Origin: Rhodanobacter sp. Soil772
Lineage (GTDB): Bacteria > Pseudomonadota > Gammaproteobacteria > Xanthomonadales > Rhodanobacteraceae
Direction of reading: 5' to 3'
NCBI RefSeq assembly: GCF_001428385.1
Contig: NZ_LMSK01000002.1
Coordinates: forward strand, 836,704-900,703
DNA length: 64,000 nt
Shown: positions 43,889-55,008 of the stretch, one piece after another
Layout of the letters: every line of letters begins with the position of its first letter
Numbering within the stretch: position 1 is the first letter of the stretch
Notes under the pieces: generated by a model
What the model was told of the DNA's origin: nothing
The model's database searches: none
What the model saw: the letters and a program-made list of their open reading frames with translations, nothing else
Program-made: the position numbers and the translations under genes

Positions 43889-45223
43889 TCATGCGTGCCG
43901 CTTGCCGGCATCCAGCCAGCCGCCGTCGAAACCGGCGCGGCGCAGGCCGTCGACGATCCAGCGGCAGCCGCGCATCAGCTGCCACGGCAGGCCGCTGCGA
44001 TGGTTTTCCACCATCAGCACGATCGGGCCGAGGTTGAGGCCGAAGAAGTATGGCGACACCCAGCCGTCCGGCGCTTGGCCGGGCTGGTCGGCCCAGGTCT
44101 GGTTGAAGCTGGCCTTGAAGCCGTAGGGGTGCGCGTCGTGCAGCTGCAGCGTGTGGATGAAGTGGTGCACCGTCGGCAGCACGATTTCCGGCGCAAACGG
44201 CAGCGACGCCACCACCGCCCACGGCGCCAGCGTGCCGTCGTCGATGCCGTACGGCGCGCCGCGGCCGACGTAGTCCTCGAACCGGCGCTCGATGCCGTCG
44301 ATCTTTCGTGTCGCCGGGCCGGGACCATCGCTGGCGGTGATGCCCCAGCAGTGATCGCTGTAGCCCTTGAAGCCGAGCGGGTTGTCGCTGGCGTAGCGCT
44401 GCTGGACCAGGGTGGCGCGGCGGCTGTTCTCGAAATAGTCGATGCCCTTGCCGCGCATGAACGCGTCGCGAATGCCACGAAAATCGATCCACATCTGCGA
44501 CAGCTGGTGGGTGAACAGCGGGCCGCAGTACAGGTAGTCGATGTCGTAGCAGCGCTTCCACTCGTAGGTGGACGACCAAGCCGCATAGGCCGCGGGCGGC
44601 AGCGCATGGGTGGGCGAGCCGAGCGCCAGCACGTACAGCAGCAGGCCTTCGTCGTAGCCCTGCCAGCGATGCGGGATGAAGCCGCTTTCCGGATGCCAGC
44701 CGTGGCCGATGGTGCCATCGGCGGCCTGCGCCCACGGCCAGTCGGCGCGCTGGTAGAGGAAGTTTGCCGTGTCGCGAATCTCCTTCTGCTCGGCGGTGTC
44801 GTCGTCGAAGTACGCGGCGGCGGTCAGCATGCCGGCGAACAGGAAGGCGCTGTCCACGGTGGACAGCTCGCACTGCCACGCGCGCCGGCCGGTCTGCATG
44901 TCGAGGAAGTGGTAATAGAAGCCGCGATAACCGGTGGCGTCGGGTTCGGTGCCCTGCGGGCTGTCGCGGAAGAAGCGCAGCGCGGCGAGCGTGCGCTTGA
45001 TCGCCGTGTGGCGGCTCATCAGGCCGCGCTCGACCGCCACCGGGTAGCAGCTCAGCGCCAGTCCGGTCGCGGCGATGCTGGCCGGCCAGTCCGGCGCGGT
45101 CTTGTCGGAGATCAGGCCGTTCTGCGGGTTCGTCTCATACTGGAAGTAGGCGAACGCCTTGTCCTGCAGGTGCTGCAGTAGTGTGCCGGATTCGAGCGGA
45201 TGACTGGGCGGATGGGAACGCAT
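43889..45223 (-). CDS. Glycoamylase-like (alpha,alpha-barrel) protein
   Basis: A 444-residue protein of the glycoamylase-like family (PF10091 type) that forms the middle domain of cyclic beta-1,2-glucan synthases. Visible blocks are LQDKAFAYFQYETNPQNGLI, ATGYRGFYYHFLDMQTGRR, ELSTVDSAFLFAGMLTAA, DYLYCGPLFTHQLSQMWIDF and CWGITASDGPGPA. Here it stands alone and lacks a signal peptide. It is divergent from a GH94 gene, and the two probably act on the same beta-glucan. The start is uncertain: ATG at 45223 is preferred; a GTG at 45295 would add 24 residues. Confidence 0.85.
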   Translation of the reverse strand: MRSHPPSHPLESGTLLQHLQDKAFAYFQYETNPQNGLISDKTAPDWPASIAATGLALSCYPVAVERGLMSRHTAIKRTLAALRFFRDSPQGTEPDATGYRGFYYHFLDMQTGRRAWQCELSTVDSAFLFAGMLTAAAYFDDDTAEQKEIRDTANFLYQRADWPWAQAADGTIGHGWHPESGFIPHRWQGYDEGLLLYVLALGSPTHALPPAAYAAWSSTYEWKRCYDIDYLYCGPLFTHQLSQMWIDFRGIRDAFMRGKGIDYFENSRRATLVQQRYASDNPLGFKGYSDHCWGITASDGPGPATRKIDGIERRFEDYVGRGAPYGIDDGTLAPWAVVASLPFAPEIVLPTVHHFIHTLQLHDAHPYGFKASFNQTWADQPGQAPDGWVSPYFFGLNLGPIVLMVENHRSGLPWQLMRGCRWIVDGLRRAGFDGGWLDAGKRHA

Positions 45224-45410
45224 GGATCTGATCGTGGCCTGTCGCGGTGAGGGCAGCCCGGGCACGGAAGACGCCGTGCCGTCGGCACCGGACACTGCCC
45301 GATGGATGCCGCATGCATCCTACTCCGCGGCATGGTGAAGCGCGGGTTGACGCCGCCTATGCTTCGCTCGGCGCATGCTGGGGTTTTCGTCGCCGTCGAC
45401 AGGAGTCGCC

Positions 45411-48400
45411 ATGTCATCGCCTTCCTCCCGCAGCATCGATGTGGAGCAGCGCTGCCTGCTGTCCAACGGTCGCTACAGCGTGATGCTGGGCGCGAACGGC
45501 TCCGGCTTCAGCCGCTGGCGCGGCCTGGCGGTGACGCGCTGGCGCGAGGATCCTGTCGGCGACGGCTGGGGCAGCTACCTGCTGCTGCGCGACGAGGATA
45601 GCGGCGAAACATGGTCGGCCAGTCAGCAGCCGTACGGCAACCGCACGCCGGACGACGCGGTCACGTTCGACGCGGGACGCGCCGGTTTCAGCCGGCGCCA
45701 CCACAGCGTGCACAGCGTGCTGGAAGTCGCGGTGGCAGCCGAGGCCGACGTCGAGCTGCGCCGGCTCACCCTGAGCAATCACGGCGATCGCACGCGCACG
45801 CTGTCGCTGACCTCGTACGCCGAGCTGGTGCTCGGCCCGATCGGTGCCGACAACGCGCACCCGGCGTTCTCCAAGATGTTCGTGCAGACCGAATGGGACG
45901 CCACGCGCGGCATCCTGCTGGCCACGCGGCGGCGACGCGACAACAGCGAAGCCGAAGTGTGGGCCGCGCAAGCGCTGCAGATCGCCGGGGAGGATGACGG
46001 CGATGCCGGCGAATGCGAAACCGACCGCGCACGCTTCCTCGGCCGCCTGCGCACGCTGCGCCATGCGCAGGCGATGCAGCCGGGCGTCGCGTTGTCGAAC
46101 ACCGTCGGCTGCGTGCTCGACCCGGTGTTCAGCCTGCGCCGCCGCTTCACGCTGGCGCCGGACAGCAGCGTGACCTTGCTGCTGTGGACGCGACTGGCCG
46201 ATTCGCGCGACGGCGCCATGGCCCTCGCCACGCAACTCGGCGATCCGGCCGCCGCCGCACGGCTGTTCGACGGCGCGGCGCAACATGCCGAAGCCGAGTG
46301 CGCACAGCGCGGCATCGGCGTCGCGCAGGCGGCGCGATTCGCCCGCTGGATGAGCGCGCTGCTGTGCAACGATCCGCGCCAGCGCGCGGCGCCTGACGCG
46401 CTGGCGCGCGGCCGCGGCGGCGCGCCGGTGCTGTGGTCCGCCGGCATCTCCGGCGACCGGCCGATCATCCTGCTGCGCCTCGGCGAGGCCGACGACCTGT
46501 CGCGCGTGAACGAGGTGCTGCAGGCACAACAGCAGTGGCGCCGCCGGCAACTTGGCGTCGACGTGGTGCTGCTGCATGCCGCTGGCGACGCGCGACAGGC
46601 CGCGCTCGATCCGCTGGTGCGTGCGCAGCAGGCGCGTCTGAAAGCCGACGATCAGCTGCCCAAGGCCGAACTGTTCGCGTTGCGCGACGACGCGATCGGC
46701 GAGGATTTGCGCAACGGCCTGCTGACGGTGGCACGCGTGGTGCTGGACGAGGCGCAGCCCGCACAGGCCGCGGCCGGATCGCCACCCGCCCTCGCCGCGC
46801 CCGCGCCGATCCGCGCGACCGTCATGGCAGCGGCCGTCACCGCCAACGCCGATGCGCCGGAATTTGCCAACGGCCACGGCGGCTTCGTCGACGGCGGCCG
46901 CGCCTACCGGATCGAACTCGACGAAGCGCATCCCACACCGGCACCGTGGGTGAACGTGATGGCGAACCCCGCGTTCGGCTGCATGCTGTCGGCCGAAGGC
47001 GGCGGTTATGCGTGGTCGCTCAACAGCCAGCAGAATCCGCTGACGCCGTGGCCGAACGACCCGGTCAGCGACAGCCCGCACGACGTGCTGTACCTGCGCG
47101 ACGAGGACACCGGCGTGCTGTGGAGCGCGTGCGCGCTGCCGATCCGCGTGGCCGGCGCGCGCTACGCGACCACCCACGGCAAGGGCTGGACGCGCTTCGA
47201 GAACGACGCGCACGGCATCGAACTGGAGCTGCTGCAGTGCGTGCCGACGGACGACCCGCTCAAGCTGTCGCGATTGCGCCTGTGCAATCGCTCGCCGCGC
47301 ACGCGGCGGCTGTCGGTAACCCACTACGTCGAATGGGCGCTGGGCGCGAACGGCAGCACGCCGGCGCCGTTCGTGATCACGTCACGCGACGAACGCACCG
47401 GCGCATTGTTCGCGCGCAACCGCTGGCGGCCCGACTTCGGCGACCGCATGGCGTTCATTGACCTGGCCGGGCCCGCGCACTCGATGACCGGCGACCGCCA
47501 TGAATTCCTGGGGCCGCTCGGCACGGTCGCGCAGCCGCTGGTGCTGCGCGACGGCACGCCGCTGTCCGGCCGCCTCGGCGCCGGGCTGGAGCCTTGCGGC
47601 GCACTGCAGGTGCGCATCGAATTGCCGCCGGGCACGCAACTCGACCTGCGCTTCCTGCTCGGCGAGGCCGTCGACGACAGCACCGCCCAGGCGCTGGTCG
47701 AGAAATATCGCGCGGCCGATATCGATGGCGTGCTCGCCGACGTCGCCGCGCAGTGGAACGGTCTGCTCGATGCCGTGCAGGTGCGTACGCCCGATCGTGC
47801 GCTGGACATCCTGCTCAACGACTGGCTGCTGTACCAGGTCACCAGCTGCCGGCTGTGGGCGCGCACCGCCTACTACCAGGCCAGCGGTGCCTACGGTTTC
47901 CGCGACCAGTTGCAGGACGTGATGGCGCTGTGCGTGAGCCGCCCCGATCTCGCCCGCGAACACCTGCTGCGTGCGGCCGGCCGCCAGTTCGTCGAGGGCG
48001 ACGTGCAGCACTGGTGGCTGCCGCCGGGCGGCCAGGGCATCCGCACGAAGGTCAGCGACGACCGCCTGTGGCTGGCGTATGTCGTCGCGCACTACGTCGA
48101 GGTGAGCGGCGACGCGGCGGTGCTCGACGAGGTGCCGCCGTTCCTCGCCGGCCAGCCGATTCCCGACGGTGCCACTGACGCGTTCTTCCAGCCCGCGGCC
48201 TCCGACCGGCAAGCCAGCGTGTACGAGCACTGTGCGCTCGCGATCGACAGCAGCCTCGGCCGCGGCGTGCACGGCCTGCCGCTGATCGGCACCGGCGACT
48301 GGAACGACGGCATGAACGCGGTCGGTGCCAAAGGTCGCGGCGAGAGCAGTTGGCTCGGCTGGTTCCTGCTCGCCACGATCGCCGCGCTGGCGCCGTACGC

Positions 48401-49283
48401 CGAACGACGCGGCGAGAAGGCGCGCGCGCAGCGCTGGCGCGACCATGCCGACGCTCTGCATGCCGCGCTGGAACACGCGTGGGACGGCCAGTGGTATCGC
48501 CGCGGCTACTACGATGACGGCGCGCCGCTCGGCTCGCACGAAAACGACGAGTGCCGCATCGACACCATCGCGCAATCCTGGAGCGTGCTGGCCGGCAGCA
48601 GCGACCGCGAACACGCCACGCAGGCCATGGCCGCGGTCGACCGCCTGCTGGTCGACCACCCGAACCGGATCCACCGCCTGTTCACCCCGCCGTTCGACCA
48701 CAGCCGGGAGAACCCCGGCTACATCAAGGGTTACCCGCCCGGCGTGCGCGAGAACGGCGGCCAGTACACGCACGGTGCGGTCTGGTCGATCTTCGCCTGG
48801 GCCGGCCTCGGCGACGGCGACCGTGCCGGCGGCCTGTTCGACCTGCTCAACCCGATCCGCCACGGCGATAGCCCCGCCGCGGTGGAGCGTTACAAGGTCG
48901 AACCCTATGTTGCCTGCGCCGACGTCTACTCCGTCGCGCCGCACCTCGGCCGCGGCGGCTGGACCTGGTACACCGGCTCCGCTGCTTGGCTATACCGCGC
49001 CGGACTGGAAGCCATGCTCGGCTTCCACAAGCAGGGCGACCACCTGCGCATCGACCCATGCACGCCGAAGGACTGGCCCGGCTTTGGAATCACCTATCGG
49101 CATCACGGCAAGCAGCACGTCACCCGCTACGACATCGACGTGCAGAATCCGGATCGTGTCTGTACCGGCGTGGTGCGAATCGACATGGACGGCCAAACGC
49201 TGGCAGCCGACGACGCCATACCACTGGCCGACGACGGCGGGACACACCGGCTGTGCATCTTGCTCGGCAAGCGCCGGCCGTAG
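45411..49283 (+). CDS. GH94-family glycoside phosphorylase (1,2-beta-oligoglucan phosphorylase-like)
   Basis: A very large 1290-residue protein. The C-terminal third is an alpha/alpha-barrel of GH94, with the active-site GTGDWNDGMNAVG (Asp963-Asp966), YRRGYYDDGAPLGSHENDEC, PPGVRENGGQYTHGAVWSI and RGGWTWYTGSAAWLYRAGLE. Two beta-sandwich domains precede it and look duplicated (SYLLLRDEDSGETWSASQQP near residue 55 and DVLYLRDEDTGVLWSACALP near 555). The length and layout match the C-terminal half of cyclic beta-1,2-glucan synthase and free-standing 1,2-beta-oligoglucan phosphorylases. It lacks the GT84 synthase domain and any membrane helix, so it is probably a cytoplasmic phosphorolytic enzyme yielding glucose-1-phosphate. 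The ATG at 45411 has AGGAG upstream. Confidence 0.88.
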   Translation: MSSPSSRSIDVEQRCLLSNGRYSVMLGANGSGFSRWRGLAVTRWREDPVGDGWGSYLLLRDEDSGETWSASQQPYGNRTPDDAVTFDAGRAGFSRRHHSVHSVLEVAVAAEADVELRRLTLSNHGDRTRTLSLTSYAELVLGPIGADNAHPAFSKMFVQTEWDATRGILLATRRRRDNSEAEVWAAQALQIAGEDDGDAGECETDRARFLGRLRTLRHAQAMQPGVALSNTVGCVLDPVFSLRRRFTLAPDSSVTLLLWTRLADSRDGAMALATQLGDPAAAARLFDGAAQHAEAECAQRGIGVAQAARFARWMSALLCNDPRQRAAPDALARGRGGAPVLWSAGISGDRPIILLRLGEADDLSRVNEVLQAQQQWRRRQLGVDVVLLHAAGDARQAALDPLVRAQQARLKADDQLPKAELFALRDDAIGEDLRNGLLTVARVVLDEAQPAQAAAGSPPALAAPAPIRATVMAAAVTANADAPEFANGHGGFVDGGRAYRIELDEAHPTPAPWVNVMANPAFGCMLSAEGGGYAWSLNSQQNPLTPWPNDPVSDSPHDVLYLRDEDTGVLWSACALPIRVAGARYATTHGKGWTRFENDAHGIELELLQCVPTDDPLKLSRLRLCNRSPRTRRLSVTHYVEWALGANGSTPAPFVITSRDERTGALFARNRWRPDFGDRMAFIDLAGPAHSMTGDRHEFLGPLGTVAQPLVLRDGTPLSGRLGAGLEPCGALQVRIELPPGTQLDLRFLLGEAVDDSTAQALVEKYRAADIDGVLADVAAQWNGLLDAVQVRTPDRALDILLNDWLLYQVTSCRLWARTAYYQASGAYGFRDQLQDVMALCVSRPDLAREHLLRAAGRQFVEGDVQHWWLPPGGQGIRTKVSDDRLWLAYVVAHYVEVSGDAAVLDEVPPFLAGQPIPDGATDAFFQPAASDRQASVYEHCALAIDSSLGRGVHGLPLIGTGDWNDGMNAVGAKGRGESSWLGWFLLATIAALAPYAERRGEKARAQRWRDHADALHAALEHAWDGQWYRRGYYDDGAPLGSHENDECRIDTIAQSWSVLAGSSDREHATQAMAAVDRLLVDHPNRIHRLFTPPFDHSRENPGYIKGYPPGVRENGGQYTHGAVWSIFAWAGLGDGDRAGGLFDLLNPIRHGDSPAAVERYKVEPYVACADVYSVAPHLGRGGWTWYTGSAAWLYRAGLEAMLGFHKQGDHLRIDPCTPKDWPGFGITYRHHGKQHVTRYDIDVQNPDRVCTGVVRIDMDGQTLAADDAIPLADDGGTHRLCILLGKRRP

Positions 49284-49330
49284 AGCGGGCACGGCCCGCG
49301 GCTTCCGCCACGACGCGCAAACGTTCCCGC

Positions 49331-49444
49331 CGTTCGCCCTGAGCGTAGCCGCGAAGCGGCGAAGTCGAAGGGCCGGCGCCATGTGGCTTTATGGTTGCGG
49401 GGGCCCTTCGACTTCGGCCTGCGGCCTACGCTCAGGGTGAACGG
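49331..49444. repeat. Long imperfect palindrome between convergent genes
   Basis: CGTTCGCCCTGAGCGTAG and CTACGCTCAGGGTGAACG mark the ends, with GCGAAGTCGAAGGG and CCCTTCGACTTCG inside: a 114-base imperfect inverted repeat. It is REP/BIME-like and lies between the stops of the GH94 gene and ntrC, where it could end both transcripts. A partial copy is at 12427. Confidence 0.65.
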
Positions 49445-49462
49445 TGGAGGTGTGAGGCGTAC

Positions 49463-50834
<1,372 letters not shown>

Positions 50835-50842
<8 letters not shown>

Positions 50843-51845
50843 GCGCGCGCTCCAGTGGCAGGTACAGCGAGAACACCGTGTGGCCGGGGCGGCTGGTGTA
50901 GCGCAACTCGCCGCCATGCTCGTGCGCGATCTCGCGCGACAGCGCCAGGCCGAGGCCGCTGCCGTCGGCGCGGCCGGAAACCAGCGGCTGGAACAGCGTG
51001 TCGCGCAGCGCCACGGGCACGCCGGCGCCGTCGTCGATCACGTCCACCCGCAGCGCCATGCGCAGCATCCGCTCGCCGACGCGCGCGCCGTGCTCGACCC
51101 GCGTACGCAAGGTGAGCGTGTGCGCGCCGGCTTCCAGCGCGTTGCGCGCCAGGTTCAGCAGCACCTGCTGCAGCCGGTCCGCGTCGCCGTGCAGGTCCGG
51201 CACGCTGGGGTCGTAGTCGTGATGTAGCTGCGGCGGCGCGGGTTCGGCCAGCAGCAGGTCGCACAACCGTTCCAGCAGGCGATGAATGCTGACCGGGCCG
51301 AGCTGCGGCGCGCCGTCGTGATGCAGCAGGCGGTTCGCCAGCGCACCGAGCCGGTCGGCCTCGTCGATGATCATCCCGGCCAGCGCCTGCAGGTCCGCGT
51401 TGTCGACCCGGCGCTGCAGCAGTTGCGCGGCACCGCGCAGGCCGGCCAGCGGGTTCTTCACCTCGTGCGCGAAGCCGCGCAGGGTGGCCGACAGCGGCGA
51501 GCCGGTCGACGACGGTTCGGCCAGCACGTGCACTTCCAGCAGCAGACCATCGCCGAACGGCTGCAGCGCGATGTCCGCGCCGATCTCGCGGCCATCGGCC
51601 GCGGCCAGCGCCACGGCACGCCAGTGCGCCGGCCGCTGCTCCGCCAGCACCTTCGCGGCCCGCGCCATACCCTCGTCCGCATCGTCCAGCAGCAACCCCA
51701 GCGGCTGCCCCGCCACGCTGCGGAAACCCAGCTCCAGGCATTCGACCAGGGCGGGGTTCAGCCAGCGCAGGCGCAAGTCCGCGTCGACCAGGGCCAGCCC
51801 GGTCGCCATCTGCTCCGCCCACGTCCGCCACGCCTGCTCGCTCAT
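50835..51845 (-). CDS. ntrB: Nitrogen sensor kinase NtrB
   Basis: A 336-residue soluble kinase and phosphatase for NtrC. A PAS domain (residues about 5-110) precedes the His-box with His127 in GFAHEVKNPLAGLRGAAQLL and the ATPase domain (QVLLNLARNALEAG, VIDDGAGVP, GSGLGLALSREIAHEHGG). Its activity is normally set by the PII protein, not present in the window. The start at 51845 lies inside an inverted repeat resembling NtrC half-sites. glnA, often upstream, is not here. Confidence 0.95.
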
Positions 51846-51880
51846 TGCACCATCATGGACAATGTTTCGACTTGGTGCAA
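51845..51880 (-). promoter_or_regulatory. Inverted repeat at the ntrB start
   Basis: TTGCACCA and TGGTGCAA are exact inverted arms separated by 20 bases. The half-sites resemble NtrC boxes (TGCACC/GGTGCA), but the usual spacer is about five bases. It overlaps the ntrB start codon, so it might serve autoregulation. Confidence 0.35.
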
Positions 51881-51911
51881 ATGGAGCTTCAGCCGGAGGG
51901 CCGACGGCGTT

Positions 51912-53705
51912 TTATTCGCTGCGCCCGGACGAACCGGCCAGCACTGCAGTGCGCGCCGGTCTTGCGGTCATCGTGGCGACGAGGTCGCTGCCGATGGTCA
52001 GGCACTGGTCGGCGATCGTGGCCACGCCGGGGCGGTGCGAGACGGCGATCAGGATGGTTTGCGGCAGGCGGCGTCTGATCGTCGCGAGGACCGCGGTCTC
52101 GGAGGCGGCGTCGAGTGCGCTGGTGGCCTCGTCCAGCACGGCCAGGAACGGCTGGCGCAGGATGACCTGGGCCAGCAGCAGGCGCTGCAGTTCGCCGCCG
52201 GAAAGCCGGCTCGATGCGCTATGCAGTGCGGTGTCGAGCCCGTGCGGCGAGTCGGCCAGCCGCTTGTCGAGGCCGACGTCGACCAGCGCGCCGCGCAACA
52301 TCGCGTCGGTGGCGTCGGGCGCCGCCCATAGCAGGCATTCGCGCACGGAGTGCTGCCACGGCCGCACGTTCTGGCTGACGTAGGCGCCATGGCGCACCAG
52401 CTCGCGGTACGCGTCGAAATCGATCGGCTGTCCGTCGCGGCGCGCCACGAACACCTCGGGCGCCATCATGCCGGCCAGCACGTCGACCAGGCTGCTCTTG
52501 CCGATGCCGGAGTCGCCGCAGATCAGGGTCAGTTCGCCGGGCGCCAGCACCAGCTCGCCGACCTCGAGCCCGCTGGGCGGCGGCGTCAGCCGCATCCGCT
52601 CGATGTGCAGCGTGCCGCTTGACGTGTCGCTGTGCGACGGCGCCGCGGACGGACGCACCGGCGCCAGGCTCACGTAGCGCTGCCACAGTTCGAAAGCCGG
52701 CGCGGCCGAACGCAGTTGCTGGAAGCTCTGCCGCGTGGTCACCAGGTAGGGCAGCAAACGTCCGAGCAGCAGGCACACCGCGATCAGCGAGGCCTGATCG
52801 ACCCCGTGCCAGCGATGCGCGAGCACGAACAGCGCGGCGATCCCGGCCGCCGCCAGCAGTTCGAGCATCAGCCGCCCGGACGCCACCAGTTCCAGCTGGC
52901 GCCGGTAGCCGTGGCACAGCCGGGCGGAAATGGCGCCGTAACTCGCCTTCTCCGCCGCCTCGCGCTCGAACGAGCGGACATGGCGCAGGCGCCGCGGAAA
53001 ATCCTCGCTGTGCCAGAACAGCCGGGTCATGTCGGCGATGTACTGGCGGCTGACCAGCGACTGCTCGCGGCCATACGCACGCGACGCCAGCAGCCCCAAG
53101 CCCACCAGCACCGGTGTCGCCAGCATCAGCGGCGGCGAAACCCAGAACGCGAAACCCAGGCTGACCGCGGCGCTGATGCCGGCGATCAGCAATTGCTGCA
53201 GGGCGCTGAAGCCCTGCACGATGATCTCGACGTTGTGGGTGAGCACGTTGGCGATTTCCGCGGACGTCGCCTCCGCCAGCGAGGTCAACGGCGCGTCGAT
53301 CAGGCGTGCGTGCACCGCGCGACGCAGGTGCATACCGTAGCGACCGACCAGGCGTGCGCCCATCCGCGCCGCCTGCCAGCGCAACAGGGCAAAGGCACCG
53401 GTTGCGGCGGCAAAGATGGCGGCCTGCATCTCGACGCTGCGGCGCGGGTCGAGCAGCGCGCCGCCGAACGGCAGCGTCTGTCCCGGCTGCACCAGCGGCA
53501 CCAGCAGCAAGGCCGCGAGGCTGCCGGCGAAAGCCGCGCCCAGCGACAACGCGACGTACGCGAGCGTTTCCACCCGCTCGATGCCGGTGAGCGTGCGCGC
53601 CAGCGAACGCAGCAGATCCTGCGCACTATCGCCCGTCGGTTGTGCCGGCCCGGAATTTCGCATGTCGGTGAGTGCGACGGGCGGCGGAAAAGGTTGTGCC
53701 GGCAC
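51912..53705 (-). CDS. ABC exporter, fused permease and ATPase
   Basis: A 597-residue half-transporter: membrane domain with about six helices (residues 45-330) and a C-terminal ATPase domain (about 365-580; Walker A CGDSGIGKSSLVDVLAGMM, signature SRLSGGELQRLLLAQVI, Walker B FLAVLDEATSALDA). It resembles exporters of peptides and natural products, such as those in lasso-peptide and other RiPP loci; the substrate cannot be told. The start is weak: GTG at 53705 or ATG at 53663. It lies 21 bases after the HprK-like kinase gene on the same strand, so the two are probably co-expressed. Confidence 0.9.
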   Translation of the reverse strand: MPAQPFPPPVALTDMRNSGPAQPTGDSAQDLLRSLARTLTGIERVETLAYVALSLGAAFAGSLAALLLVPLVQPGQTLPFGGALLDPRRSVEMQAAIFAAATGAFALLRWQAARMGARLVGRYGMHLRRAVHARLIDAPLTSLAEATSAEIANVLTHNVEIIVQGFSALQQLLIAGISAAVSLGFAFWVSPPLMLATPVLVGLGLLASRAYGREQSLVSRQYIADMTRLFWHSEDFPRRLRHVRSFEREAAEKASYGAISARLCHGYRRQLELVASGRLMLELLAAAGIAALFVLAHRWHGVDQASLIAVCLLLGRLLPYLVTTRQSFQQLRSAAPAFELWQRYVSLAPVRPSAAPSHSDTSSGTLHIERMRLTPPPSGLEVGELVLAPGELTLICGDSGIGKSSLVDVLAGMMAPEVFVARRDGQPIDFDAYRELVRHGAYVSQNVRPWQHSVRECLLWAAPDATDAMLRGALVDVGLDKRLADSPHGLDTALHSASSRLSGGELQRLLLAQVILRQPFLAVLDEATSALDAASETAVLATIRRRLPQTILIAVSHRPGVATIADQCLTIGSDLVATMTARPARTAVLAGSSGRSE

Positions 53706-53726
53706 CGGCGTCGGCGCTCGCGGGAA

Positions 53727-54749
53727 TCAGTCGAGCAGCTGCAGCAGCGCGTCCACGGCAGCCCGCGGATGGCGCCCGCGGCGCAATTGATGAACCCCCT
53801 GCCGGGTCAGTTGCTGCTCGAAGCGGTGCCAGCCCGGCTGCCCCACCGCATACGGCTGTCCGGCGGCGAGCCGTGCGGCGACTTCGCCCTCCGGTATCGG
53901 ACTCAACAGGATCTCGGGATCGTCAGCCGGCTGGCTCGAAACGAAGACCGCGCCGGTCAGCTGCAACGGCGCCGCGGCCAGTCGGCCAGGACTTTGCCGC
54001 AGGTCGGCTTCGAATTTCTCGACGCCGCTGCGGCGGCGGATGATCGGCGCTTGGCTGATCCAGCGGTGGATCTCCGCGTCGTCGACGAAGCGCAGCGCAT
54101 CGGCCTGCACGTGCACGTAATTGGCGACACCGGTGGCGAGCAGGCTTTCCGGCTGCACGAAGACCGCGTCTTCGGCGAGAAAGTCCAGGCCCTGCAGCAG
54201 GCTGTGCAAGGCAACGGTCGACTTGCCCGAACCGCTCGCCCCCAGCAGCAGGATGCCGCGCCCGTGCCGGCCCACGCAGGCGCCGTGCAGCGGCACCAGG
54301 CCGAGTCCGCGCGTGGCCAGGGTGAACACGGCGAATTCGATGAGTTCGTAGCGCAGGTGGTAGGGGCGATCGAGCATGTCTTCGGAAGCCACCACCAGGG
54401 CCTGGCGCTGCGCGGGCGCCAGCACCACGTAGTTCGACGCGTCCATCACGCCGCAGAGCAGGCCGGCACCGGACTGCATCTGCACCGGCGGCGGTTCGGC
54501 GGCCGGCGGCGACGCGCGGCGCGGCAGCAGGCGCAGCTCGATGCGGAACTCCGGCGCGGCAGGCGGCAGGTGGTGCGACGGCAGGCCGGCATAGGCGGCA
54601 TCGACCAGATCCAGCAGTGCCGCGCTGGCGCTTTCGAAGCGGAAACACCCGCCCATGATCTGCTTGCACAGCGCAACGTGCCGGCGCGAGCGCTCGCCAA
54701 ACGGGTCGGACGCGGTGGCTTGAGCGCCGTGATGTGAGTTCAGGGTCAT
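53727..54749 (-). CDS. HPr-kinase-like protein (HprK-related)
   Basis: A 340-residue protein. The C-terminal half has the HprK-type P-loop (GASGSGKST at residues 170-178, preceded by VPLHGACV) and the acidic motif FLAEDAVFV, while the N-terminal half has no HPr-kinase hallmark. Such proteins phosphorylate serine in RiPP precursors (lasso peptide kinases) or occur in exosortase and polysaccharide loci. No PTS genes are nearby, so HPr itself is not the likely target. Paired with the ABC exporter downstream; divergent from the radical SAM gene. Substrate unknown. Confidence 0.82.
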   Translation of the reverse strand: MTLNSHHGAQATASDPFGERSRRHVALCKQIMGGCFRFESASAALLDLVDAAYAGLPSHHLPPAAPEFRIELRLLPRRASPPAAEPPPVQMQSGAGLLCGVMDASNYVVLAPAQRQALVVASEDMLDRPYHLRYELIEFAVFTLATRGLGLVPLHGACVGRHGRGILLLGASGSGKSTVALHSLLQGLDFLAEDAVFVQPESLLATGVANYVHVQADALRFVDDAEIHRWISQAPIIRRRSGVEKFEADLRQSPGRLAAAPLQLTGAVFVSSQPADDPEILLSPIPEGEVAARLAAGQPYAVGQPGWHRFEQQLTRQGVHQLRRGRHPRAAVDALLQLLD

Positions 54750-55008
54750 CGTCGCCGATCGCGGGTTTCAACCGCGGTTGATGGCATCGCGCCGCGCCAT
54801 GCGAACACGCTGAACGGTGGGTGCGGTTTCGGCGGACAAAGGTTGTGCCGGGCAGGCACCCGCGGCCCGAATATTTTTGCCGCACGAGGCAACCGAAGGC
54901 CCACGCCGGGGCACTTACGTCCAGGCAGCGTCGAGCGACGGCGCCCACGCGTCGGCCGTGCGCCGACGCGCGGCCTGCCCCCATGGCTACGATCGAGGCT
55001 ATTCCGAG

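Noticed and set aside
51845-51880. A strong NtrC-binding enhancer
   Set aside because: The half-sites match, but the 20-base spacer is much longer than that of known NtrC sites, so it was kept only as a weak regulatory entry.
54750-55008. Search for a RiPP precursor peptide between the kinase and radical SAM genes
   Set aside because: Short frames exist (for example 54821-55015) but are Arg/Pro-rich shadows without a leader/core pattern or a ribosome site.
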